Made by a program: the position numbers and the translations under genes. The notes under the pieces are model-generated. The model was not told the DNA's origin and did no database searches. It saw only the letters and a program-made list of their open reading frames with translations. Shown here piece after piece: positions 46,212-56,342 of a DNA stretch of 64,000 nt (its first letter is position 1; the number at the start of each line of letters is the position of its first letter). The DNA lies in NCBI GenBank assembly GCA_003152275.1, contig PLZU01000091.1, positions 75,474 to 139,473 on the forward strand, written 5' to 3'. The stretch comes from Actinomycetota bacterium. GTDB taxonomy: Bacteria > Actinomycetota > Thermoleophilia > Gaiellales > Gaiellaceae.

Positions 46212-47210
46212 ATGCGCGTCCTGGTTCTGACCACCTCGTACCCGCGCGGCCCGGATGACGTCGCCGGGCGGTTCGTCGCCGACGCGATGGAGCATGTACG
46301 GACGACTGGTGTCGATGTCGAGGTCGTCTCGCCCGCGTCGTTCCGCCATTTCGGGCTCGCCTACGGGCACGGGATCGTGGGGAACATCCGCGCGCGGCCC
46401 TGGCTTGTGTTCTTGGTGCCGGCCTTTCTGTGGTCGTTTCGCCGTGCCGCGCGATCGCGCGACTGCGACCTCGTGCACGCGCACTGGCTCGCGGCCGGAG
46501 CGGTGGCGGCGACGCTTGGCAAGCCGTTCGTCGTGCAGGTGTGGGGCACGGACGTCGAGCTTGCTCGCCGGGTGCCGTGGCTCGTGCGGCCCGTGCTGCG
46601 CCGTGCGCGGGTCGTGATCGCGGCGTCGCAGGCGCTGGCGGACGCGGCGCGGGCGCTGGGCGCGCGCGAGGTGCGCATCGTTCCGAGCGGGGTCGCGATT
46701 CCGTCGCCAGTCGGCTCGCCGGAGGAGCCGCCGCACGTGCTCTACGTCGGGCGGCTGTCCGCGGAGAAGGGCGTCCTGGAGCTCGTCGAGGCGGCGGAGG
46801 GGCTGCCGTTGCGGGTCGTCGGCGACGGCCCGCTGCGCGCGCAGGTTCCGTCCGAGGGATTTGTGGCGCCGGGCGAGCTCGGGCCGTGGTACGAGCGTGC
46901 GGCCGTCGTTGCTGTGCCGTCACGGCGTGAGGGCTACGGCGTCGCCGCGCGCGAGGCGATGGCGTGGGGAAGACCGGTCGTTGCGAGCGCAGTCGGTGGG
47001 TTGCTCGATGCTGTCGAGGACGACGTGACGGGACTGCTTGTGCCGCCTCGCGACGTTGGTGCGTTGCGCGCTGCGCTCGAGCGTCTGCTCGGTGATGCGG
47101 AGTTGCGCGCGCGGCTCGGTGCGGCGGCACGGGCGAAGGCGCAGCGCGAGTTCTCGTTCGCTGCGGCGACTGACGCGCTGCTCGCCCTGTACGAGGAGGT
47201 GCTTGCGTGA
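46212..47210 (+). CDS. Glycosyltransferase family 4
   Basis: LTTSYPRGPDDVAGRFVADAMEHV, WGTDVELARRVPWL, YVGRLSAEKGVLELVEAA, PSRREGYGVAAREAMAWGRPVVAS. Confidence 0.94.
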   Translation: MRVLVLTTSYPRGPDDVAGRFVADAMEHVRTTGVDVEVVSPASFRHFGLAYGHGIVGNIRARPWLVFLVPAFLWSFRRAARSRDCDLVHAHWLAAGAVAATLGKPFVVQVWGTDVELARRVPWLVRPVLRRARVVIAASQALADAARALGAREVRIVPSGVAIPSPVGSPEEPPHVLYVGRLSAEKGVLELVEAAEGLPLRVVGDGPLRAQVPSEGFVAPGELGPWYERAAVVAVPSRREGYGVAAREAMAWGRPVVASAVGGLLDAVEDDVTGLLVPPRDVGALRAALERLLGDAELRARLGAAARAKAQREFSFAAATDALLALYEEVLA

Positions 47211-48643
47211 TGCTCTACCTGCATGCGTTGCGCGCGGCCCGGATGCGGCAGCTGCGCGCACGTGCGTTTCGCCCGCTCGCCCGCCGGCGCTTTCCGGACC
47301 GTGAGCCGCCGGGCAAGGCGTCGCCGATCCCGGCAGCGCGCGAGCTGTGGGCCTCGCCCGCGTTCGAGGGGTCGTCGCCGCTCGATGCGTCGACCAGGCT
47401 CGGCCGCTTTCATCGGCAGTACGGCGACGACGTGCTCGCGGCGGCACGCGCGGGCGATCTCGAGGAGACGCGCCGCCTGGTCGCGACCTGGATCGAGGCG
47501 CATCCGCCGCACGACGGCGACGCGTGGCATCCGTATCCGCTCTCGACGCGTGTCGGCAACTGGGTCGCCGCGCTCACGCTGCTGCCCGAGCTCGCCTCGC
47601 CGGAGCTGTCACGCAGCTTGTGGCGGCAACTCGAGCGGCTCCGCGTGAACGTGGAGGACAACGTGCTCGGCAACCACGTGATCCGCAACGTGCGTGCGCT
47701 CGTGCTCGGCGGCACGTCGTTCGGTGCAGCCGATTTGACGCGCCGCGGGATCGAGCTGCTACGCCGCGAGCTGCCCGAGCAGGTGCTACGCGACGGTGGC
47801 CATTATGAGCGCAGCCCGTCGTATCACCTCGTGGTGTTGCGCGACCTGCTCGAGATCCAGGCCGCCTCGCCGCACTCGTGGCTTGCGGAAGCAATCGAGC
47901 GCATGCGCAGCTTCGCGGCGGCGCTTGCGCGGCCCGACGGCGCGCCCGCGCTCTTCAACGACGGCACGGTTGACGCGCCGCGGCTCGATCTCCCCGAGGC
48001 GCCGGAAGGGCTGTCGGTCTTCGGCGATTCCGGCTTCGTCGTTGTGCGCGAAGGGCCGCTCTGGCTCGCGTTTCGCTGCGGCGTTCCCGCGCCGGACTTC
48101 CTCCCGGCGCACGCGCACGCCGACGCGCTCTCGTTTCAGCTCTGGTGGCGCGGCCGCCCGGTGCTCGTCGACCCGGGGACGTTCACCTACGAGCCCGGCG
48201 CAGAACGCGACTGGTTCCGCTCCACGCGCGCGCATTCGACGGTGTGCGTCGACGGCCGAGACCAGTTCCGTCTTTGGGGCGCGTTCCGGAGCGGCCCCCT
48301 GCCGAAGGTGAACCTGCGCTACGCGCGCGAGCGCGCGGTCGAGGCGAGCGTTGTGCTGCCGGGCCGTGTCAGGCACGTGCGCCGAATCGAATGGGCCGAT
48401 GACGAGGTGTGGGTATACGACCAGCTCGAGGGCAACGGGCGGCATCACGTCGAATCACGGCTGATCCTCGCGCCGCATCCTCCCGAGCTCGCAATCGCCC
48501 TCCTGAGCCATGGGGAGATGACAACCGAGCGGACGTGGATCTCTGAGCGCTTCGGTGAACGAGCCGAAACCCTGGCGAAGGTGGTCGACGCGGAGCTCGA
48601 ACTGCCGGCGCAGCTCGGCTTCCGGATCATGCTCGCGGGCTAA
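47207..48643 (+). CDS. Heparinase II/III-family polysaccharide lyase-like protein
   Basis: NHVIRNVRALVLGG, GGHYERSPSYHLVVLRDLLEI, PAHAHADALSFQLWWRGRPVLVDPGTFTYEPGAERDWFRSTRAHSTVCVDG. Confidence 0.92.
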   Translation: MMLYLHALRAARMRQLRARAFRPLARRRFPDREPPGKASPIPAARELWASPAFEGSSPLDASTRLGRFHRQYGDDVLAAARAGDLEETRRLVATWIEAHPPHDGDAWHPYPLSTRVGNWVAALTLLPELASPELSRSLWRQLERLRVNVEDNVLGNHVIRNVRALVLGGTSFGAADLTRRGIELLRRELPEQVLRDGGHYERSPSYHLVVLRDLLEIQAASPHSWLAEAIERMRSFAAALARPDGAPALFNDGTVDAPRLDLPEAPEGLSVFGDSGFVVVREGPLWLAFRCGVPAPDFLPAHAHADALSFQLWWRGRPVLVDPGTFTYEPGAERDWFRSTRAHSTVCVDGRDQFRLWGAFRSGPLPKVNLRYARERAVEASVVLPGRVRHVRRIEWADDEVWVYDQLEGNGRHHVESRLILAPHPPELAIALLSHGEMTTERTWISERFGERAETLAKVVDAELELPAQLGFRIMLAG

Positions 48644-48704
48644 AGCTTCGCGCCTGCGATCCAGCGGCTAGCTGACGCGCCCAAGATGGGACACTATCGG
48701 CGGG

Positions 48705-49733
48705 ATGGTCGGGATCGCTCTTCTCACCCTCGCCCCTGGTCGCATGGGCGGGTCGGAAACGTACGCACGCGGGCTCGCGGCTGCGCTCGCCGAGCATGGG
48801 ATGCGCCATTACTTTGTCGTGTCGCCGCCCGACGCGACCGACGCTAGCGGAGGCCTCCCCGTCGCCGCCGCCGGTGTGTCCGCGGCGCGACCACGCCTGG
48901 TGGCCTTCTTGTACGCGGCTGCTGCGCGCGAAGCGCTCGCCGCTGCCGACATCGTCCATTACCCGCTGACGATCCCCCTGCCGCCGACGTCCAGGCCGCG
49001 CGTCGTAACGTTGCACGATCTGTTACACCTCGACCTTCCAGAGTTCGTACCGCATCACGTACGGCTCTTTCGGCGGCTAGCGTACGATCGCGCCGCCCGT
49101 CACGCCGATCGGGTTATCGTGCCCAGTGCGTTCGTGCGCGACCGTGCGATACGGAAGCTCGGGCTTGACCCAGGGCGCGTCCGCGTCATCCATCACGCTG
49201 TCGACACAGCCGTCTTTCACCCCGATGGCGGCATGCGAGAACCATTCCTTTTCTACCCTGCGCGCGCTTGGCCGCACAAGAACCACGCTTTGCTCTTCGA
49301 GGCATTCGCCCGCGTCCGGCAGCGCCGCCCCGACCTCGGGTTGGTGCTCACAGGGGGCGGTCACGACGGGCTAAGGTTGCCCGAGGGTGTGCGGTCGCGA
49401 GGCGTGGTGAACATCGAGGAGCTCGCGACGCTGTACCGTCGCGCGTCCGCCGTCGTCTTCCCGAGCCGGTACGAAGGCTTCGGATTGCCAGTTCTCGAGG
49501 CCATGGCGAGTGGCTGCCCGGTTGTGGCTGCGTCCGGAACGGCCGTCGAGGAGATCGCGGATGGGGCCGCCGTCACCTTCGCCGCCGACGGGGCGGAGGA
49601 GTTCGCGCACGGTATCCTGCGCGCGCTTGACGCCGATTCTGTGCTGGTCGAACGCGGCGTCGCGGTAGCCCGCTCTTTCTCGTGGGCCGGGGTGGCACGA
49701 CTCCACGACGAGGTGTACGGAGAGCTGGCATAG
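48705..49733 (+). CDS. Glycosyltransferase family 4
   Basis: [81 protein letters not shown]. Confidence 0.95.
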   Translation: MVGIALLTLAPGRMGGSETYARGLAAALAEHGMRHYFVVSPPDATDASGGLPVAAAGVSAARPRLVAFLYAAAAREALAAADIVHYPLTIPLPPTSRPRVVTLHDLLHLDLPEFVPHHVRLFRRLAYDRAARHADRVIVPSAFVRDRAIRKLGLDPGRVRVIHHAVDTAVFHPDGGMREPFLFYPARAWPHKNHALLFEAFARVRQRRPDLGLVLTGGGHDGLRLPEGVRSRGVVNIEELATLYRRASAVVFPSRYEGFGLPVLEAMASGCPVVAASGTAVEEIADGAAVTFAADGAEEFAHGILRALDADSVLVERGVAVARSFSWAGVARLHDEVYGELA

Positions 49734-50593
49734 AAGCGGCGGTTCTGCACGGGTGCCGGTGCACGCAATGCGGTCAGTCGGCGCTCGTCTGTCAAGACGG
49801 CGCGTGGAACGCTGACGAGCTGCTGAAGGGCGCGATCGCGTGCAGCTCTTGTCAGACGACCTATGACGTCATCTGCGCAACGCCCTTCCTGGGGCATTAC
49901 GAGCCGCTCGACATCATCGGGCTCTTCGAGATTGCCGCGAACGCACGGGCAGACAATTCATACGCGACGCGTCCGGATGTCGAGCGTCTGGAGTGTCTCT
50001 TGCAGCGATATGACGAGTCCGATGACAAGCCGGCCTTTGCGTCGACATGTGGTGACGAATTCGCCCGCGAAGCCTGGTTTCAAAACCGCTACACGGAATA
50101 CACGCAATTCAAGACTGTTTCAAAGGTGTCGACTTTGTCGACCGCGAGGTCCTCGATGTCGGAGCCGGTACCGGCCACGACACATGGCGTCTACTGCGTT
50201 TAGGCGGACGAGTCACGGCCGTCGAGCACAACCCGATGCTGATTCGGCGGAGACGATCGGTCGTATGGCAGAAGCCGCAAGCAGGGAAGGCCCACCGCAC
50301 TGGGTACCGGCGCGCGCTGGTTCCTCACGCGTCCGGATCAAGCCGATGCGCTGCGTTTCTCTGTCGCGAGGACGAAGAACCGGCTCGACGCGACGGTCAT
50401 CGTTCGCGTTGACGGCGTTGCGGTCGTGACCGTTCCGCTTGGGTCTGAGCAGTGGGTCGAGATGAACGCTTCGTTGGCAGACGTTCCGGCAGCCAGCCGA
50501 TTCGTGTGCGAGATCGAGGTCATTCTCTCGGACACCGCCGACGTTGAATTCGACGATTACTGCTTCGGGGTCACGGACCGGCGATTCGCGTAG
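49730..50593 (+). pseudogene. Frameshifted zinc-ribbon + class I methyltransferase gene fused to another coding remnant
   Basis: CRCTQCGQ..CSSCQTTYDVI...EYTQFKTV in one frame; GVDFVDREVLDVGAGTGHDTWRLLRLGGRVTAVEHNPMLIR in the next; LGTGARWFLTRPDQADALRFSVARTKNRLDATVIVRVDG...FDDYCFGVTDRRFA* in a third. Confidence 0.75.
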
Positions 50594-50698
50594 CTGGATC
50601 TCGGGACGAGAGTCTCGCCGACAGGCGATCGGAGGGAACCGCTGGCAAGTACTTGCGAATGCCATGCGCCGTCATGACACGGTGGAGCAGCGGATCCG

Positions 50699-51592
50699 CT
50701 ATCGGTTTTGAACGCGCCGAAGCATCCGGCGGGACGCCCGGCGTGCATGATGCGCACCGAGCCGGCGGAGGTATCTCGCGCGTCCGACGAGCTCGAACTG
50801 GGTGTGGCAGTCGTGGAGACGGAGAAGGTCGTCACCGAGGGCGTGGTCATCGAGAAAGCGGCGCATCGGCACGTAGTTGCGATCCCAGGCGCGCTGGAAG
50901 TACGACGCGGTTTCCTTCCCGACAGTGCGGTTGTTGCCGATCTTTACGACGGGCGCCGACGCCCACAGGTTCAGCCGCCGTCTGGCGTGCAGCCGCGCAA
51001 GACCTGTCAAGAAGTGCTCGAAGAGACCCCAATCGACGAACCGATACTTTTCGAGAGCCGCGCGTGACGGGCTTCCGGGCGCGAAGAGATCGGCGTCGAA
51101 GTACACGAAGTCGATTCCTTCGTATCGCGTTTCGCGCGACAGCGGCGCGTACGGCCACACGTCTTTGATCCGACCGCCCGCGTACTCGTCGAAAGACACC
51201 GCTTCGAGGTGCGGATGCGACGTGCCGGCGTCGCCTGGCTTGAAGCGTCCGACAATGGCCCCGAAGAGATGCGGCGGGAAGACAACGTCGCACGTCGTCC
51301 ACAGCACGATGCTCGTTTCGCGTCCGATCGAATCGGCGTGTGCAACAGCGTTCGAAAGCACCTCCGTGAGCGAGAATCTGTAGTCGCCGGACGATCCCTG
51401 GAAAACCGTGAACGGGACGCCACCTTCTCGCAGCGCCTCTTCGACGCCGGTCTCGCCGAAGATCGTCACTACGAGCTCCCAGTCCGAATACGTTTGCGCC
51501 GCGAGGCTGCGCAGGAATTCTCGCTGGATGCGGTCGTTCGGCGAGCCATCGAAGCTCCGAAACGTCGTGCAGACGATGAGCCGTCGCTTCAT
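50699..51592 (-). CDS. Putative glycosyltransferase-like protein (GT-A type)
   Basis: LIVCTTFRSFDGSPNDRIQREFLRSLAAQTYSDWELVVTIFGETGVEEAL...; ATGA overlap with the next gene. Confidence 0.6.
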   Translation of the reverse strand: MKRRLIVCTTFRSFDGSPNDRIQREFLRSLAAQTYSDWELVVTIFGETGVEEALREGGVPFTVFQGSSGDYRFSLTEVLSNAVAHADSIGRETSIVLWTTCDVVFPPHLFGAIVGRFKPGDAGTSHPHLEAVSFDEYAGGRIKDVWPYAPLSRETRYEGIDFVYFDADLFAPGSPSRAALEKYRFVDWGLFEHFLTGLARLHARRRLNLWASAPVVKIGNNRTVGKETASYFQRAWDRNYVPMRRFLDDHALGDDLLRLHDCHTQFELVGRARYLRRLGAHHARRASRRMLRRVQNR

Positions 51593-52578
51593 GCCGTCGC
51601 CCTTGCCACGTCGTTCAGCCACGCATCGAGAAGGAGACGCTCGCGCGACTCGACGATGCCGCTTTCCTCAAGGCGCCCATACGCCGCGCTGAGGTTCTGA
51701 GCGATCGAAGCCTCGGCCGACGTAGCGGCGACAGCGGCATCGAACGCTCCTTCTGCTTGGAGATACATGGGGATCTCGTCCGCGAAGTCCTTCAGGTAGT
51801 CATGGGGATTCCGCTCCTGCCGCACCGTCGCGGATCCGAATGCGAGCCGGAGTCCGTGTTCCCAAAGCACCGGCTGCGCCACGAGACTACGCAGGATGTC
51901 AGTGAAGCGGAAGTTCACGAAAGCGGGGAGATACAGGAGCGGGAACGCGTCTCTCGCGAAGACCGTGTTCTGAGAGTTGAAAGGGCACACGACGCCATGG
52001 TCGAGCACGAGCGGCGCACGCTCGGCGAACGTGATCGGACCATCGAACACGAGGCGATACACGGCATCGACGTCGGGATCCGCATCGGCGAGGAACTGCC
52101 AAACGCCGATCTCGACGATCTGCGGGCGCACGGCCGTCACAGCTTCCTCAGCGCGGAGCAGACGGAGCGGGTATCCGCGCGGCCAGACGAAGGCATCGGT
52201 GAAGCGCCGATAGACGTTTACGAAGCCGGAGCCGGTAATGACGTCGAACTCGCCTTCGAACTTCGGGCACGCCCAGTTGTCCTTCGGGATGTTGTCGTCG
52301 TCGGTGTCCGCGATGACCTGTGCGCCCTCGCGCATCGCGTAGAGGTAGCCGACCATCTTCCGCGCGTAGTGGTTCCATGGCAGAAGGTTCGTCGTCTCGA
52401 ACCCAAGTGCCGTCTGCGCACTCGGCGAGAGGTAGGTTACGCCGTCGAGGGCCCACTCCGGTGGCGTCCTCTGATCGCCCACGACGATCATGTGCCATTC
52501 CGAAAGGCGCGCGAACGCGCGCAGCGCGTCGGTCGGCGGGAAGACCGACGTAACGACTATGAAATTCGAAGGCTGCAC
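51589..52578 (-). CDS. STELLO/DUF288-like glycosyltransferase
   Basis: FIVVTSVFPPTDALRAFARLSEWHMIVVGDQRTPPEW...LPWNHYARKMVGYLYAMREGAQVIADTDDDNIP. Confidence 0.75.
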   Translation of the reverse strand: MQPSNFIVVTSVFPPTDALRAFARLSEWHMIVVGDQRTPPEWALDGVTYLSPSAQTALGFETTNLLPWNHYARKMVGYLYAMREGAQVIADTDDDNIPKDNWACPKFEGEFDVITGSGFVNVYRRFTDAFVWPRGYPLRLLRAEEAVTAVRPQIVEIGVWQFLADADPDVDAVYRLVFDGPITFAERAPLVLDHGVVCPFNSQNTVFARDAFPLLYLPAFVNFRFTDILRSLVAQPVLWEHGLRLAFGSATVRQERNPHDYLKDFADEIPMYLQAEGAFDAAVAATSAEASIAQNLSAAYGRLEESGIVESRERLLLDAWLNDVARATA

Positions 52579-52865
52579 GCTCGGGCGAGCCTAGCCAACG
52601 CCGTGCCGTCGATCGGAGACCGTGGCTCGCCGGAGGAGCCACCGCACATCGCTTAGCGAGCACCAATGCGCTCGTCGGCGCGTACGCAGACGGCGCTGCT
52701 CACCTTGCCCCAGGTCGCATTAGCCAGCGATGGGCACTCGACTAGCGCGATCCGCCGCGACATTCGGTTATTCGTTGCCATCCCGGATCAACGACGCCTG
52801 CTCCCGGTGGCCGAGACCGGACCAGGTCGACAAGCTGGGGCGAGCCCAGTACCGCCCATCACACG

Positions 52866-52892
52866 AAAGCCGCGGAAACGCGGCTTTTCTGT
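52866..52892 (+). terminator. Rho-independent terminator
   Basis: AGCCGCG-GAAA-CGCGGCT then TTTCTGTT. Confidence 0.8.
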
Positions 52893-52976
52893 TGCCGGCG
52901 GTGTCGTGCCGGTGCTTCGCGGCTCACACGAGAGGCGCTGCCAAGCAGCCGTCGTGTCGTATCCTCTGATCGGCGA

Positions 52977-53210
52977 TGGGTGAGCGTCTGAGGATGGTGC
53001 GGCCGTCTGACGGCCGCACCGTGGCGTTCGCGCTGTGGGGGGATCTTGATCGGAGACCCCCACGAAGATGCCCTGATCTGGTGCACGCAGGGGGCATCTC
53101 CTGGGCGAGACGCAGTTACAGCGAGGGGAATTCGATCTGCTGGAAAACCGGCGTCTCGCCACTGCAAGGCATCGCCAAGAACGGGGCGCAGGAACGAAGG
53201 GGGCCGGCTC
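52977..53210 (+). pseudogene. Alpha/beta-hydrolase 5' remnant, frameshifted
   Basis: MVRPSDGRTVAFALWGD then GDPHEDALIWCTQGASPGRDAV in another frame. Confidence 0.5.
52996..53020. repeat. 25-bp perfect palindrome with single central base
   Basis: GGTGCGGCCGTC-T-GACGGCCGCACC. Confidence 0.8.
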
Positions 53211-53211
53211 G

Positions 53212-54831
53212 ATGAGGAGCCAGCGTCTCCTGTCATTCACGGCCTTTGCAACAGCGCTGGTCTCGGCATTCGTCGTCGCGTTCTGGGCAACGGGTCCCAG
53301 CTTCACGGCGAAGTTCGGACCTATCGACGACCACGAACCCCTTATGTGGATGGGTCCGGACGGCCACCTTCCGTGGTCGGAGTTCTGGGCAACCTTCATC
53401 AACAAGACCGAGGTCGGTCAATGGGGAGGCTCTGGTCGCTTCCGCCCCGCCTATTACCTGTTCCGAGTCGGGGAAACCGTGCTCTTCGGCAACAACCCGT
53501 GGGACTGGTACGCCTGCGTCCTCGTGATGTTCACGGGGGCGTGCGCGGTGCTCGGGTATGTGGCGGCGGTCTGGCTGTCGACGGTCGTCAACGGGAGTCG
53601 AGCCTGGATCTGCTGGTCGGTCATGTTAGTCGGCTCGGCAGTATGCCCCTTCCTGTTTGCCGGGTTGTACGCCTGGTCGGGCATCGTCGCTCGCCTCGGC
53701 CCATCGGAGTTGCTGGGACTGCTAGCGACAGGGGTGGTGCTGCTGTCTCTTACGAAGCTAAGCCTGGGTCTGGGGCGCTTGTGGTGGATCCCTGCCCTAC
53801 TGGGCGTCACCACGGCGATCTTCGCGAAGGAGTCGTTCTTCTCGCTCGCCCTGGCGTTCCCCCTCGTAGGGACGTATTCGTACCGAGCACTCGGGCGCCG
53901 CAAGACCGACCTCGTCGCCGGTCTCCTCGGGCTCCTGCCAGCAGTGTTTCTCGGGCTGATCTTGGCGCCGACCCTGCTCCGCAGCCAGCACGATATCTAT
54001 GGCGCGGGCGTCGGCAGCAGTCGCCTTGCCGGGGCCATCTCGGCACTAGCCGAGCCTCCCCTGCGTCGGTGGTTCCTGGCCGGGGGCGTGGTCCTGCTCG
54101 CTTGGTTTGCGATGACCGTGACGATCCCTAAGGCAGAGCGGCGGGTCCCAACCTTCCTGCTCGCGGTGATCGTATGGCTGTTCGCATGCGTGTTCCTGGA
54201 CGCGTGGTTCTACGACGGCAACTACTCGCTGCCCCGGTATCGAGCCATTTCCGACCTGGTTATCACAGTGCAGTTCCTCGGCGCGGCATGCCTGTCGATC
54301 GTCGCCATCCGTAGAAGTCGCAGGCACAGCCGCCCGGTGCTCGTGCTGGCCATCGCCTCGGTGGTGGCGAGTTCGTTCTTCATCGTCCGACTGGTCCAGG
54401 TCTCCGTGTCGGACCTCGAGCTTACGCACGAAAACGCGATCTACCACGCCGCCACGTCGAACGATTACCAGCGTGGCCTTTCCGAGGCGCTGGCACGGCT
54501 GGCGGTGGAGCCGAAGCCCACAGTCGCCGTCGTCGCGACGAACGGCGGCGACTACGAGCCGGCCTACGCGGTCCTCAACGAACTTGCCCGCCGGTCTGGG
54601 GACCGCTTTCGCGAATACCTGATCGTGGAGAACTCCTCACCCAGGACCAACGGGTCCCTCGACGCGATGGCCCGCATCTCCGAGAGTGGGGCGCCCGGCT
54701 GGCACACACGACCCGTCAGCGAGCTCGCCGGAACCGAGGACGCGGTCTGCGTCTTCCTGAACAAGGATCCGCGTCCCGTCGACGGATGCCGGCGCGGTGA
54801 CGGGATCCGACTCATCGCCCAGGGGATGTAG
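53212..54831 (+). CDS. Polytopic membrane protein of unknown function
   Basis: ~11 hydrophobic segments and a C-terminal soluble domain (TVAVVATNGGDYEPAYAVLNELARR); codon bias differs from neighbours. Confidence 0.72.
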   Translation: MRSQRLLSFTAFATALVSAFVVAFWATGPSFTAKFGPIDDHEPLMWMGPDGHLPWSEFWATFINKTEVGQWGGSGRFRPAYYLFRVGETVLFGNNPWDWYACVLVMFTGACAVLGYVAAVWLSTVVNGSRAWICWSVMLVGSAVCPFLFAGLYAWSGIVARLGPSELLGLLATGVVLLSLTKLSLGLGRLWWIPALLGVTTAIFAKESFFSLALAFPLVGTYSYRALGRRKTDLVAGLLGLLPAVFLGLILAPTLLRSQHDIYGAGVGSSRLAGAISALAEPPLRRWFLAGGVVLLAWFAMTVTIPKAERRVPTFLLAVIVWLFACVFLDAWFYDGNYSLPRYRAISDLVITVQFLGAACLSIVAIRRSRRHSRPVLVLAIASVVASSFFIVRLVQVSVSDLELTHENAIYHAATSNDYQRGLSEALARLAVEPKPTVAVVATNGGDYEPAYAVLNELARRSGDRFREYLIVENSSPRTNGSLDAMARISESGAPGWHTRPVSELAGTEDAVCVFLNKDPRPVDGCRRGDGIRLIAQGM

Positions 54832-55050
54832 GCGCCGTGAGCGAGCTATCAGCCGCAGAGCGAGCACCAGTCTCGATGCGGATCTGATGTCTGCTCTGGG
54901 TCGTCCTCTTTCGTGGTCCGATATGCGGTCGGAGAGACGCAGCAGTCCACTTCATCTCCTTACTTGAACTGAAAGCAAGAATGCTGAGATTGCAGCGCTT
55001 TGCAGCGTCCGACACCCACACGCGTGTACTCGACAAGCTGGGGTCACTAA

Positions 55051-55080
55051 TACAAGTAAAGAGGCGGCGCTCCGCGCCGC
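55051..55080 (-). terminator. Possible minus-strand terminator
   Basis: Minus strand GGCGGCGC-GGA-GCGCCGCC-TCTTTACTT; weak U-tract. Confidence 0.35.
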
Positions 55081-55354
55081 CAACCCCACGCGCCCGGCCG
55101 CGACACCCCTCCGGGGCGCCCGCGCCCGGTCGCGCGTCGGGTCCCGGCTGACCGAGAGCGTCCCCCTCCGCTCCGAGACCTGACCAGCGGCACGGACTGG
55201 GCGATGCAGCAGACCTTGGACGGCTCAGGGCACATTCCCAACTGTGAGTGTGTGAGCTGTCCCGTCTGGGGCGTTTGTCATCCATGAAGGGGCGGGCCTC
55301 GTCAAGGTGGCGGTCATGGTCCGCGGGGCCCGACCGGGGCGCACGGGCCCGGCG

Positions 55355-56140
55355 CTACTCCTTGTGCGCGACGAACCGGTGGGTAGTAGCCAGCAGTTCG
55401 TCTGGTGACTCGTCGATTTGGAAGTCGGGGCGAAGGAGTGCCCGCGGCTCCATCCGAACTTCTTCCAACTCCACGGAAAGACCTAGTGCGCTGGACGCCG
55501 CGACGTAGTCGCGCGCGTGGCGTCGGTTGAAGAAGCGTGGATCGAGCATGTAATCCACCTGTCCCACGAAGGCTTCCTGCGCTTCGCCCGTGAGGCCACG
55601 TTGGGAGGCTGTGGCGACGATCTCGTCCCGCGTCAGCCGCAGGTGGATCCACGGTTCGTCGCGGAAAAGGTGCTCGCAGTGATTCCCGTACGGCGAGTAC
55701 CAGAGCGGTGCGGCGAGTGTGTACAGCGTTCCTCCCGAGGCGAGTACACGTGCCATCTCCCGATAGGCGTCTTCGAGGTCACGAACGTGCTCAAGCGTCG
55801 CGAACGAGAAGACGAGATCGAACATACCGTCCGGCAGGAGAAGCTGTTCCGCTGCGCCGCGGATGTACGTGATCCCCGGATCTGGATGCTTGGAGCCAAT
55901 CTCCTCGATGGGATCCACGCCGTGGACACGCTCAACACCCAAGCGGCGGAACATCGCGCACTCGGTGCCGTCATTGCAGCCCACCACGAGAACGCTCCCT
56001 GGCGTTCGCCCATGTGCCCGCAGAGCCTTCCGCACATGCGACTCATTTAGCGACGACCCGCGCAGATCCCAGTAACGCTGGCGGCCGGCGCGCAGCGCTC
56101 GGCGTAGATGCGGAAATTGCTTCAAACCGTCCGAAATCAC
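55355..56140 (-). CDS. SAM-dependent methyltransferase
   Basis: SVLVVGCNDGTECAMFRRLGVERVHGVDP, MFDLVFSFATLEHVRDLEDAYREMARVLASGGTLYTLAAPLW. Confidence 0.85.
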   Translation of the reverse strand: MISDGLKQFPHLRRALRAGRQRYWDLRGSSLNESHVRKALRAHGRTPGSVLVVGCNDGTECAMFRRLGVERVHGVDPIEEIGSKHPDPGITYIRGAAEQLLLPDGMFDLVFSFATLEHVRDLEDAYREMARVLASGGTLYTLAAPLWYSPYGNHCEHLFRDEPWIHLRLTRDEIVATASQRGLTGEAQEAFVGQVDYMLDPRFFNRRHARDYVAASSALGLSVELEEVRMEPRALLRPDFQIDESPDELLATTHRFVAHKE

Positions 56141-56342
56141 TGCGCCGACCCTACATCGGAGGATATGGACGGAGCAGAGCGCCAATCGACCATCGAGGCA
56201 TCGACGCTGTTCCGATCACTTCGCCCAGGCGTCATTGCAGAACACTCCCGCACGTCACGCTCTTCCCCTCAGTAGCCGTGACCAAAGGCCCAAGCGGGTG
56301 ACAGCGCTGGCCGGTCTGGAGCCCTAAGCTCTGGACACGCAC

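Noticed and set aside
52827-55043. 14-bp direct repeat TCGACAAGCTGGGG at 52827 and 55030 as possible ends of a mobile element
   Set aside because: A 14-mer match is expected by chance in a 64-kb window; no transposase or terminal inverted repeat
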